Below are positions 9,231-17,464 of a DNA stretch of 64,000 nt, piece by piece. The stretch's first letter is position 1. Each line of letters begins with the position of its first letter. The notes beneath the pieces are model-generated. The model was not told the origin of the DNA. It did not search any database and worked only from the letters and a program-made list of their open reading frames with translations. The DNA comes from Kordia jejudonensis (GTDB taxonomy: Bacteria; Bacteroidota; Bacteroidia; Flavobacteriales; Flavobacteriaceae): assembly GCF_001005315.1 (NCBI RefSeq), contig NZ_LBMG01000015.1, positions 1-64,000 on the forward strand. Reading direction: 5' to 3'. The translations under genes were made by a program, and so were the position numbers.

Positions 9231-9528
9231 TTATTAACAGAGAATTGTGTTTACAAAAGTAAATCGTTCGGTTGATTTATACAAGTAAACAGTGTTAAAT
9301 CGAAAAAATGCGCTATAAATTACTTTAAGTAGTGCTATTTAAATAATTGAAAATTAATGTATTAAATATTGTAAATCATTCAGAGTAAATAAATGCGATT
9401 ATAGGTACGCAACTAATAGCTAGTTCAAATGAATAATGTTTACAATTCTATACAACTTTGCGGATTTACTATGTTTACAATTGTAAAATAAATAGTGTTT
9501 ACATTTGTAACTCGTAACACTATAAATA
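9231..9528. promoter_or_regulatory. Divergent control region with palindromic operators
   Basis: The region is very AT-rich and holds repeated dyads. TTTACAATTGTAAA at 9474-9487 is a perfect 14-bp palindrome. TTACATTTGTAA lies at 9499-9510, TTTACAAAAGTAAA at 9250-9263, and ATTGTAAACAAT overlaps the XRE start. The -7 consensus TAnnTTTG occurs on the minus strand at 9254-9261 (TACTTTTG, with a TTG 20 bases upstream) for the XRE gene, and on the plus strand at 9500-9507 (TACATTTG) for the peptidase. Both overlap a dyad, the layout expected for repression. Confidence 0.65.
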
Positions 9529-10668
9529 ATGCATACACATCACTTAGCGAATTGGTATCGTGAACATTTTGAAGCGTCTTTATATGGACGTTACATTACG
9601 TTGAATCATATTTCTCCTCTGCTGGAAAAATTGCCAAAAAAATTCAATGTCAAACAAATTGGCATTTCGGTTTTAGGAAAAGCAATTCATTCCGTAACCA
9701 TCGGACATGGAGAAAAAAAAATATTGATGTGGTCACAAATGCACGGAAACGAATCGACGACCACAAAAGCAATTTTTGACTTGTTTCACTTTTTACAAAC
9801 ATCTTCGGAGCTTGTAGAAACCATATTAAACGAATGTACACTTTGTATCATTCCAATATTAAATCCTGATGGCGCTGAAGCATATACACGTGTAAATGCG
9901 AACGAAGTCGATCTCAATAGAGATGCACAAGCGTTAACACAACCTGAAAGTGTAGTGTTAAAAAATAGTTATGACGATTTTAAACCTGATTATTGTTTCA
10001 ATTTGCACGGACAACGGACGATATTTAGTGCTGGAAACGTTGATAAATCTTCCATACTGTCGTTTTTGACGCCTTCAGAAGACAAAGAAAGGTCAGTAAC
10101 AGCAAATCGTATGAAAAGCATGGAAATCATTGTGAAAATGAACGAAATGCTACAAAAGCTCATTCCAAATCACGTGAGTCGTTATGATGACGGATTCAAT
10201 ATAAACTGTGTTGGCGATACATTTCAATCACTTGGAACACCGACACTATTATTTGAAGCAGGACACTTTCCTGACGATTATCAACGCGAAAACACACGCG
10301 AGTTGTTATTCTATTCATTAGTGGAAGCAATTCATTACATCGCTACAACAGAAATCACAGGAAAATATACAGACAGCTATTTTGACATTCCTGAAAATGA
10401 AAAACAGCATTATGATGTGATTTTAAAAAATGTGCAAACCGAAGAAAAAGACACTTTTGATATTGGTGTCATGTACAAAGAAATCCTAAAAAATGGTAAA
10501 ATTGACTTTGAAGCGCAAATTGAGGACAAAAAAATGTTAAAAAAATCGTTCGCACATAAAGTAATTGATTTTCAGAACACAATCGCTCAGACTTCTATAT
10601 TTCAATCGTTTTCGTTAGATGTTCAGGTTATGGAATTTTTAAGAAAATTCAATAAAATTGACAATTAG
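9529..10668 (+). CDS. M14-family zinc carboxypeptidase-like protein
   Basis: This 379-residue protein has the metallocarboxypeptidase zinc site HxxE at His72-Glu75 (SQMHGNES) and the third zinc ligand His160 in FNLHGQR. It also has the substrate-binding NRD motif (VDLNRDA, near 128) and the catalytic glutamate in LFEAGHFPDD near 243. There is no signal peptide, so it appears cytoplasmic, like the M14 deacylase/peptidoglycan-peptide group in other Flavobacteriia. The C-terminal 110 residues are specific to this group. It starts 22 bases after a TACATTTG -7 element overlapped by operator-like palindromes shared with the XRE gene. The exact substrate is unknown. Confidence 0.85.
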   Translation: MHTHHLANWYREHFEASLYGRYITLNHISPLLEKLPKKFNVKQIGISVLGKAIHSVTIGHGEKKILMWSQMHGNESTTTKAIFDLFHFLQTSSELVETILNECTLCIIPILNPDGAEAYTRVNANEVDLNRDAQALTQPESVVLKNSYDDFKPDYCFNLHGQRTIFSAGNVDKSSILSFLTPSEDKERSVTANRMKSMEIIVKMNEMLQKLIPNHVSRYDDGFNINCVGDTFQSLGTPTLLFEAGHFPDDYQRENTRELLFYSLVEAIHYIATTEITGKYTDSYFDIPENEKQHYDVILKNVQTEEKDTFDIGVMYKEILKNGKIDFEAQIEDKKMLKKSFAHKVIDFQNTIAQTSIFQSFSLDVQVMEFLRKFNKIDN

Positions 10669-10755
10669 TTAACATATCTTCATGCTTTTTATGCATTATT
10701 ATTCGCTTTTTTTTGTTTTTTTTGCATTATCTTTAATAAATAATATAAGATAATC

Positions 10756-11235
10756 ATGGCAAAATTTAGGTTAGATGAAGTGGATCATCAGATATTAGAC
10801 ATGCTGATAGAGAATACTAGAATACCATTTACAGACATCGCAAAGAAACTTTTAATCTCCGCAGGAACTGTTCACGTACGTGTGAAAAAACTAGAAGAAG
10901 CAGGAATTATTAGAGGTTCTTCTTTAACGTTAGACTATCAAAAACTTGGATACTCTTTTATTGCGTATGTTGGAATATTTTTAGAAAAAACATCGCAAAC
11001 AAAGTTTGTACTCAATAGAATTCACGAAATTCCGTATATTACCGTAGCACATATTACTACAGGGAAATTCAATATTTTCTGTAAAGTGCGTGCAAAAAAT
11101 ACAAAACATGCAAAAGATATCATCTTTATGATTGATGATATTGAAGGTGTATCACGTACAGAAACAATGATTTCATTAGAAGAAAGTATCAACGACAAAA
11201 ACCGTTTGATGCATTCTATTTTTAATGATTTATAG
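10756..11235 (+). CDS. Lrp/AsnC family transcriptional regulator
   Basis: This is a 159-residue protein. Residues 5-60 are the AsnC-type winged HTH (LDEVDHQILDMLIENTRIPF, followed by AGTVHVRVKKLEEAGII). Residues 70-150 are the RAM/AsnC effector-binding beta-alpha domain (YVGIFLEKTSQ, HITTGKFNIFCKV). Family members sense amino acids or related metabolites as oligomers. An intrinsic terminator follows closely, so the gene is likely monocistronic; its regulon cannot be read from this window. Downstream lies the 77-bp tandem repeat array. Confidence 0.92.
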   Translation: MAKFRLDEVDHQILDMLIENTRIPFTDIAKKLLISAGTVHVRVKKLEEAGIIRGSSLTLDYQKLGYSFIAYVGIFLEKTSQTKFVLNRIHEIPYITVAHITTGKFNIFCKVRAKNTKHAKDIIFMIDDIEGVSRTETMISLEESINDKNRLMHSIFNDL

Positions 11236-11259
11236 AAACGAAACGAAAATACAATTCAA

Positions 11260-11289
11260 ACCCTTGCATTTTCCGTGTAAGGGTTTTTT
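11260..11289 (+). terminator. Intrinsic terminator of the Lrp-type gene
   Basis: ACCCTTGCA pairs with TGTAAGGGT (one G-U pair) around a 7-base loop and is followed by six T. It sits 25 bases after the stop codon. Confidence 0.85.
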
Positions 11290-11296
11290 AGTGAAA

Positions 11297-12425
11297 CTCA
11301 ATTTATAGAAGTCTGAAAGACGCACTAAAAATTGTTAGTTGAACTAATCCTGATGAAAATCAGGATCTTATGACTCAATTTATAGAAGTCTGAAAGACGC
11401 ACTAGAAATTATTAGTTGAACTAATCCTGATGAAAATCAGGATCTTATGACTTAATTTATAGAAGTCTTAAAGACACACTAAAAATTGTTAGTTGAACTA
11501 ATCCTGATGAAAATCAGGATCTTATGACTCAATTTATAGAAGTCTGAAAGACGTACTAGAAATTATTAGTTGAACTAATCCTGATGAAAATCAGGATCTT
11601 ATGACTTAATTTATAGAAGTCTTAAAGACGCACTAAAAATTGTTAGTTGAACTAATCCTGATGAAAATCAGGATCTTATGACTCAATTTATAGAAGTCTG
11701 AAAGACGCACTAAAAATTGTTAGTTGAACTAATCCTGATGAAAATCAGGATCTTATGACTCAATTTATAGAAGTCTGAAAGACGCACTAAAAATTGTTAG
11801 TTGAACTAATCCTGATGAAAATCAGGATCTTATGACTCAATTTATAGAAGTCTGAAAGACGCACTAAAAATTGTTAGTTGAACTAATCCTGATGAAAATC
11901 AGGATCTTATGACTCAATTTATAGAAGTCTGAAAGACGCACTAAAAATTGTTAGTTGAACTAATCCTGATGAAAATCAGGATCTTATGACTCAATTTATA
12001 GAAGTCTGAAAGACGCACTAAAAATTGTTAGTTGAACTAATCCTGATGAAAATCAGGATCTTATGACTCAATTTATAGAAGTCTGAAAGACGCACTAAAA
12101 ATTGTTAGTTGAACTAATCCTGATGAAAATCAGGATCTTATGACTCAATTTATAGAAGTCTGAAAGACGCACTAGAAATTATTAGTTGAACTAATCCTGA
12201 TGAAAATCAGGATCTTATGACTTAATTTATAGAAGTCTTAAAGACACACTAAAAATTGTTAGTTGAACTAATCCTGATGAAAATCAGGATCTTATGACTC
12301 AATTTATAGAAGTCTGAAAGACGTACTAAAAATTGTTAGTTGAACTAATCCTGATGAAAATCAGGATCTTATGACTCAATTTATAGAAGTCTAAAAGACG
12401 CACTAAAAATTGTTAGTTGAACTAA
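11297..12425. repeat. 77-bp tandem repeat array, 14 full copies plus 51 bases
   Basis: The period is exactly 77 bases. Unit starts fall at 11297, 11374, 11451, 11528 and so on to 12375, and the last unit is cut after 51 bases. Most copies are identical; a few carry one to five substitutions. Each unit holds a perfect 8-bp hairpin with a GAAA tetraloop (ATCCTGAT/ATCAGGAT), the dyad TTAGTTGAACTAA, and a GTCT/AGAC mini-hairpin whose loop varies (GAA, TAA, AAA) while the stem is constant. Because 77 is not a multiple of 3 and stops occur in every frame, the array is not coding. It fills most of the 1260 bases between the Lrp-type gene and ppc. No flanking transposase or CRISPR-type spacers are present. 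Function unknown. Confidence 0.97.
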
Positions 12426-12495
12426 ATAAAAGTATTGAAATCTGCATATTACATACAGTTTCCATGCATTAACAACCAATAAAAAGACCAAACCC

Positions 12496-15084
12496 ATGTC
12501 TCGCAAGCCAAAATTACAACGTTTTCAAGAAAATGTTTTCTCAAAATATCAAATCTACAACAGTATTTTCATGACCTTGCCCTTCGATGGAATCTCGAAT
12601 ACAGGTGTGTTATTGCCTTTATTTAGTGATACTTGTCAGCAAGGGTACGACTTGGATCGAAATCCAACACAAATCGTAGAAAAGTTTTTTGAACGTTATG
12701 TAAATAAAAACAAAACAGAGAAAGAAAAAGTAGATTTATTATTTCGTTTTATTCAATACATTGAACGACAAGTTGTATTATTTGATGCCGTGGAAGATGC
12801 CGCTTTCTCCATTGTAAACAATATGGAAGGTCGTGGTACGTTGCGAAACATACGAGAAGAAGCACAAGAAAAGAATCAGCTAGAAGCGTTAAAAGCACAT
12901 TTAAAACGTTTCAAAGTGCGTCCTGTATTAACGGCGCATCCAACGCAGTTTTATCCTGGGCAAGTCTTAGGAATCATTACTGATTTGGCGGAAGCCATCA
13001 AAAAAGATGACTTACTTACCATCAAAAAACTATTGGCACAACTTGGAAAAACACCTTTCTTCAAAAAAGAAAAACCAACGCCGTACAATGAAGCGGTAAG
13101 TCTAATTTGGTATTTGCAAAATGTATTCTATCATTCCGCGAGCAAAATTTACAATTACATCAAAGAAAATATATTTGAAGGACAAGAATTTGATAATCAA
13201 GTTATCGATTTAGGTTTTTGGCCTGGTGGCGATCGTGACGGAAACCCGTTTGTTACAACTGAAATTACGTTAAAAGTAGCAGATCGACTCAGAAACACCA
13301 TTTTAGTCAACTATTACCGTGACATACGTGAACTGAAGCGTAGACTCACATTTGATGGCGTAGAGAAGCGCTTGGTGCGTTTAGAACACATGTTGTACAA
13401 CAATGTATACCTGCGCAATGAAGAAGGCATGTTGTCTTTAGTAGATTTTGAAGCTGAATTAAAAGCTATTAGAGACGTTATCATAGCAGATCATCAGTCG
13501 TTATTTGTTGCTGAGTTGGAAGAACTAATTAACAAAGTACAACTTTTTGGATATCACTTTGCCATGTTAGACATTCGACAAGATTCTAGAGTGCATGAAG
13601 GTGTATTTGAAAACATAGTTGATGTGATGAAAGCAAAAGGAAATCCTTTATTTTCAGTTGATTATGTAAATGCTACACCAGAAGAAAAAGTACAATTGCT
13701 AACACATATAACTGAAGTTGTTCAGCCAGAATACTTTACGGAAGAAATCACAAATGCCACAATTTCTTCGATCTACGCGATGAAAACCATACAAGAGCGA
13801 AATGGCGAACGTGGCGCCAATCGTTACATAATTAGCAACAATCAATCGGTAGTACACGTTATGGAAGCCTTTGCAATGTTGCGCTTGTGCGATTGGAAAC
13901 AACCCGATGTTGATGTTTCTCCATTGTTTGAAACGGTTCCTGATTTACAAGCGGCGGAAACTGTAATGAAAACATTATATGAAAATGAAGCATACGCGGC
14001 ACATTTAAAGCGACGAGGAAACAAACAATACATTATGTTAGGATTTTCTGATGGAACAAAAGATGGCGGTTATTTAATGGCAAACTGGAGTATTTTTAAA
14101 GCAAAAGAAGAGCTTACGGCAATTTCTAGAGCCTATGATATCAAAGTGATTTTCTTTGACGGTAGAGGTGGACCACCAGCACGCGGAGGCGGAAAAACAC
14201 ATCAATTTTATGCATCATTGGGAAGTACTGTAGAAGATGAAGAAATTCAGCTAACAGTACAAGGACAAACGATTAGTTCTAACTTTGGTACTGTAGCATC
14301 GTGTCAATACAACTTAGAGCAATTGTTGAGTTCAGGAATCTCAAATGAAATATTTTCAGGAGCTAAAGCAGAATTCTCTACAGATGATAAAAAGACGATG
14401 GAAACATTGGCAAAAGTAAGTTATGATACGTATGTAGCTTTTAAAAAGCATCCGATGTTTTTGCCGTATTTGGAGCGTATGAGTACGTTGAAATATTACG
14501 CCAAAACCAATATTGGAAGTCGTCCATCAAAACGTTCGAAGTCTAAAGAGTTCAATTTCTCAGATTTACGTGCCATTCCATTTGTGGGAAGTTGGAGTCA
14601 GTTGAAGCAAAATGTTCCAGGTTTTTATGGTGTAGGAACAGCACTAGAATTCATGGAGAAAAATGGAGAATTTGATCAAGTAGAAAATTTATACAAAAAC
14701 TCTTCTTTCTTCCGCACATTGCTTGAAAATAGTATGATGAGCTTAACGAAGTCATTCTTTAAGTTAACGGCGTATATGAAAGAAAATGAGGAATATGGCG
14801 AATTTTGGACCATTATATTTGAAGAATATGAACGTACAAAACGAATGCTCTTAAAATTAACGGGTTACGAAACCTTGATGGAAAACGAACAAGCAGGAAA
14901 AGCTTCAATTCACGCACGCGAAAAGATTGTATTACCGTTACTTACGATTCAACAATTTGCTTTGCGTAAAATTCAAGAATTACAAAAAGATCCAAATGCA
15001 GACGAAAACGAACTCAAAACCTATGAAAAAATGGTAACACGTTCGTTATTTGGAAATATAAATGCGAGTCGTAATTCAGCATAG
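12496..15084 (+). CDS. ppc: Phosphoenolpyruvate carboxylase
   Basis: This cytoplasmic enzyme carboxylates phosphoenolpyruvate with bicarbonate to oxaloacetate, replenishing the TCA cycle. It has 862 residues, close to the 883 of the E. coli enzyme. The catalytic histidine is His148 in VLTAHPTQ. The glycine-rich GGDRDGNP loop is near residue 245, and the conserved FDGRGGPPARGGGKTH loop near 555 includes the essential arginines. SCQYNLEQ and FVGSWSQLKQNVPGFYG follow in the expected order. The ATG at 12496 gives a normal N-terminus. The gene begins 70 bases after the end of the tandem array, so its promoter must lie in or just after the repeats. Confidence 0.96.
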   Translation: MSRKPKLQRFQENVFSKYQIYNSIFMTLPFDGISNTGVLLPLFSDTCQQGYDLDRNPTQIVEKFFERYVNKNKTEKEKVDLLFRFIQYIERQVVLFDAVEDAAFSIVNNMEGRGTLRNIREEAQEKNQLEALKAHLKRFKVRPVLTAHPTQFYPGQVLGIITDLAEAIKKDDLLTIKKLLAQLGKTPFFKKEKPTPYNEAVSLIWYLQNVFYHSASKIYNYIKENIFEGQEFDNQVIDLGFWPGGDRDGNPFVTTEITLKVADRLRNTILVNYYRDIRELKRRLTFDGVEKRLVRLEHMLYNNVYLRNEEGMLSLVDFEAELKAIRDVIIADHQSLFVAELEELINKVQLFGYHFAMLDIRQDSRVHEGVFENIVDVMKAKGNPLFSVDYVNATPEEKVQLLTHITEVVQPEYFTEEITNATISSIYAMKTIQERNGERGANRYIISNNQSVVHVMEAFAMLRLCDWKQPDVDVSPLFETVPDLQAAETVMKTLYENEAYAAHLKRRGNKQYIMLGFSDGTKDGGYLMANWSIFKAKEELTAISRAYDIKVIFFDGRGGPPARGGGKTHQFYASLGSTVEDEEIQLTVQGQTISSNFGTVASCQYNLEQLLSSGISNEIFSGAKAEFSTDDKKTMETLAKVSYDTYVAFKKHPMFLPYLERMSTLKYYAKTNIGSRPSKRSKSKEFNFSDLRAIPFVGSWSQLKQNVPGFYGVGTALEFMEKNGEFDQVENLYKNSSFFRTLLENSMMSLTKSFFKLTAYMKENEEYGEFWTIIFEEYERTKRMLLKLTGYETLMENEQAGKASIHAREKIVLPLLTIQQFALRKIQELQKDPNADENELKTYEKMVTRSLFGNINASRNSA

Positions 15085-15371
15085 CTTTGGCTTTGCTTTT
15101 GGGCTTGTTCTCGCGAAGTCGGGAATCTTTTGGGTCGCTTCGCTTTTGGGTCGCTTCGCTTTTGGGTCGCTTTGCGTGAAACCTTAAATTTCTAGGAACG
15201 TCTTTCCTAGTACTTACACGTATAACAGTCTCCGCTAGCACGAGTTTTTACTTGTGCTAGCAACAACTTAGTTTTAATGATTGAATCATGTAATCTTTTC
15301 AGTTTTTAATCAAATAATAGTATCTTCATCCCGAAAATCAAAAAATCATAACTCCTAATTCCGTAATTCCC
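15085..15371. repeat. ppc-DinB spacer with short tandem repeat and two strong hairpins
   Basis: Just after ppc there are three copies of a 16-bp unit reading TTTTGGGTCGCTTCGC (15128-15175, the third with one change). A hairpin at 15192-15210 (CTAGGAA/TTCCTAG) follows, then one at 15234-15261 with 12-bp arms (GCTAGCACGAGT/ACTTGTGCTAGC, one G-U pair, TTTT loop). No T-run follows, so these are not ordinary terminators. The paired palindromes resemble REP-type intergenic elements. Confidence 0.7.
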
Positions 15372-15884
15372 ATGATATCATTTCCTGAAACGATAGAATA
15401 CAATCCTTATTACACGCAATATATACAACATTTACAAGGAAAAGATGTATTGGTTGCACTTGCTAAAGGCGTAGAAGATGTGAATGAATTAATGGCATCT
15501 TTAACAGAAGAAAAGTTACAAAGTGCGTATGCAGAAGGAAAATGGACCATAAAAGAAGTGTTGCAGCACATTATGGATACAGAACGTATTTTTTGCAATA
15601 GAGCGTTACGCTTTGCGCGAAATGACAAAACAGAATTGCCAGGTTTTGAACAAGATGATTATGTGCCGTTTTCTGGAGCAAACGAACGTAATAGTATGGA
15701 AATGCTTCGCGAATACAATGCCATTCGTCAAGCGACCATTACGATGTTTCAAGGGTTTTCAGATGAAATGCTAAGTAGAGTTGGTATTGCTAGTGCAAGT
15801 AATATGTCTGTTCGTGCTATTGCACATGTACTTGCCGGACATGAGCGTCACCACATGAACGTTATCAACGAGCGTTATTTATAA
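15372..15884 (+). CDS. DinB-like family protein
   Basis: This 170-residue protein is a predicted four-helix bundle. It shows the spaced histidines typical of DinB-type metal sites: LQHIMDTE near residue 66 and HERHHMNVI near 158-162. DinB-like proteins bind divalent metal; many act as thiol-dependent transferases or hydrolases, but the activity of this subgroup in Flavobacteriia is not established. It is convergent with the small gene at 15891, with only 6 bases between the two stops and no clear terminator. Confidence 0.85.
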   Translation: MISFPETIEYNPYYTQYIQHLQGKDVLVALAKGVEDVNELMASLTEEKLQSAYAEGKWTIKEVLQHIMDTERIFCNRALRFARNDKTELPGFEQDDYVPFSGANERNSMEMLREYNAIRQATITMFQGFSDEMLSRVGIASASNMSVRAIAHVLAGHERHHMNVINERYL

Positions 15885-15890
15885 GAAAGA

Positions 15891-16166
15891 TCACTCTTCT
15901 GAAAAATCTTCAATAACATCAGGCACAATTTCTTCCAAATCATCAGATTCAGTAGCAATATTTGTCATAGTATAATGCAATTTACTGCTGACTTTTACTA
16001 AATAAATGGTGTCGTTAGTTTTGACTTCTACAGCTTCAATGGTGTTATTTCGGTGATCGTCAAAAATAATAATATCGCGATCTCTGTAGCCGCCTGGATA
16101 GCGTTCTTGTAAAAGTTGAAGAATTTCAGGTGTTACCTTCTTATAGTCTATGATTGCTTTTCTCAT
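15891..16166 (-). CDS. Conserved-looking small protein of unknown function
   Basis: This is a 91-residue soluble protein with no signal or membrane segment. The N-terminal half (MRKAIIDYKKVTPEILQLL, YPGGYRDRDIIIFDDHRN) is followed by a beta-rich stretch (EAVEVKTNDTIYLVKVS) and a very acidic tail (DDLEEIVPDVIEDFSEE). I recall similar proteins beside aroB in Flavobacteriaceae but cannot name a family. It is transcribed in the same direction as aroB, which lies downstream after a 134-base interval holding an inverted repeat near the aroB stop. Confidence 0.7.
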   Translation of the reverse strand: MRKAIIDYKKVTPEILQLLQERYPGGYRDRDIIIFDDHRNNTIEAVEVKTNDTIYLVKVSSKLHYTMTNIATESDDLEEIVPDVIEDFSEE

Positions 16167-16299
16167 AGGAATAATTGTTTAAAATTAATACTACGGTCAT
16201 AGTTAAATAGTGGGAATCTCTTACGAGTTAGATTATACTAAAAGTACAACTATTTTTTTTGAAAAGAAAAATAAAATGCCAGCTTAACGTCTTTTTATG

Positions 16300-17367
16300 T
16301 TAAGAATTATAAAAATTGAACGCGTCAATAATGGTTGCATTTGGCACAATTTTGTCCAAAACTGGCGATCCAATGTCAGTTAATAAAACAAAATTGATAT
16401 TTCCATGAGAATTCTTTTTGTCATACTTCATCAAGTCGATAATATGTTCATAATCAGAATCTTCAAATGTTACCTTTCCATACATGTCTAAAATCACTTT
16501 CTTGATTTCGGTTAATTTTTCCAAAGGAAATTGCGTTTGTTTATTAGAAATGTAAGCAGCTAAGACCATTCCGATAGCAATCGCTTCTCCATGCAAAAGT
16601 GCTTTTTTGGTTTCGTGTGTTAGAAAGTATGATTCAATAGCGTGACCAAGTGTATGTCCAAAATTTAAAATCTTGCGGAGTCCTTTTTCAGTTGGATCTT
16701 CAGTAACAACTTGATTTTTTATTTGAACAGATTCATATATTAAAATATCTAAATCTTCAATAGTAAAATTTGAAAGATCAATCATTTTTTTCCAGTAGGC
16801 TTCATCATAAATTAAACCGTGTTTTAGCATTTCAGCTAATCCACTGCGCATTTCGTTAGCAGGCAACGTATTCAAAAATGCTGTATCAATCAAAACCATT
16901 TCAGGAATGTTAATCACGCCAATTTGATTTTTTAGTGTTCCTAAATCAACTCCCGTTTTTCCACCAACAGAAGCGTCAACCATTGCCAATAAAGAAGTTG
17001 GAACATTTATGTATGAAATTCCGCGTTTAAATGTAGAAGCTACAAATCCACCAAGATCGGTCACTACGCCGCCGCCAACATTGATCATCAAACTTTTGCG
17101 ATCGGCATTTAATTCTGAAAGCACATTCCAAACGCCTGTACAGGTTTCAATATTTTTATGAATTTCTCCTGCATCAATCTGAATCACTTCTATAGGAGTT
17201 TCCGTAGCCAAAACTGCCAAGAAATTCGGCAAGCAATATTCGTGCGTATGCGTATCAACCAAGATAAAAATCTTAGAATAATTAATATCTTGTAAATGCT
17301 CGTGGAGTTTCGTGTAACAATTGGAATTGAAATGAACGAAATAATTCGCTGCTTGAATGGAATTCAT
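16300..17367 (-). CDS. aroB: 3-dehydroquinate synthase
   Basis: This is the second step of the shikimate pathway: NAD-dependent cyclisation of DAHP to 3-dehydroquinate in the cytoplasm. It has 355 residues, the normal length. The NAD-binding GGGVVTDLGGFVASTFKRG motif is at residues 98-116, and PTSLLAMVDASVGGKTGVD follows at 123-141. The zinc ligands appear in order: Glu in SGLAEMLKHG, His in LNFGHTLGHAIES and His in LLHGEAIAIGM. The stop codon overlaps a CTTAAC/GTTAAG inverted repeat (16283-16304) that may serve as a weak terminator. It is divergent from the proline dehydrogenase gene. Confidence 0.96.
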   Translation of the reverse strand: MNSIQAANYFVHFNSNCYTKLHEHLQDINYSKIFILVDTHTHEYCLPNFLAVLATETPIEVIQIDAGEIHKNIETCTGVWNVLSELNADRKSLMINVGGGVVTDLGGFVASTFKRGISYINVPTSLLAMVDASVGGKTGVDLGTLKNQIGVINIPEMVLIDTAFLNTLPANEMRSGLAEMLKHGLIYDEAYWKKMIDLSNFTIEDLDILIYESVQIKNQVVTEDPTEKGLRKILNFGHTLGHAIESYFLTHETKKALLHGEAIAIGMVLAAYISNKQTQFPLEKLTEIKKVILDMYGKVTFEDSDYEHIIDLMKYDKKNSHGNINFVLLTDIGSPVLDKIVPNATIIDAFNFYNS

Positions 17368-17437
17368 AAACTAAAAAAAACTTTAAATCATCACAAAATA
17401 AAGCCTTTTTTACACAAAAAAATAATAATTCAATAAC

Positions 17438-17445
17438 TATATTTG
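17438..17445 (+). promoter_or_regulatory. -7 promoter element of proline dehydrogenase
   Basis: TATATTTG matches the Bacteroidota TAnnTTTG consensus and ends 19 bases before the ATG. No TTG lies at the ideal -33 distance, so the call rests on the -7 box and its position. Confidence 0.5.
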
Positions 17446-17464
17446 TGATCGTAACTATTTACAA

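Noticed and set aside
11297-12425. CRISPR array
   Set aside because: The whole 77-bp unit is repeated; there are no unique spacers and no cas genes.
11297-12425. Coding repeat protein
   Set aside because: A 77-base period shifts frame each unit and all frames meet stops.
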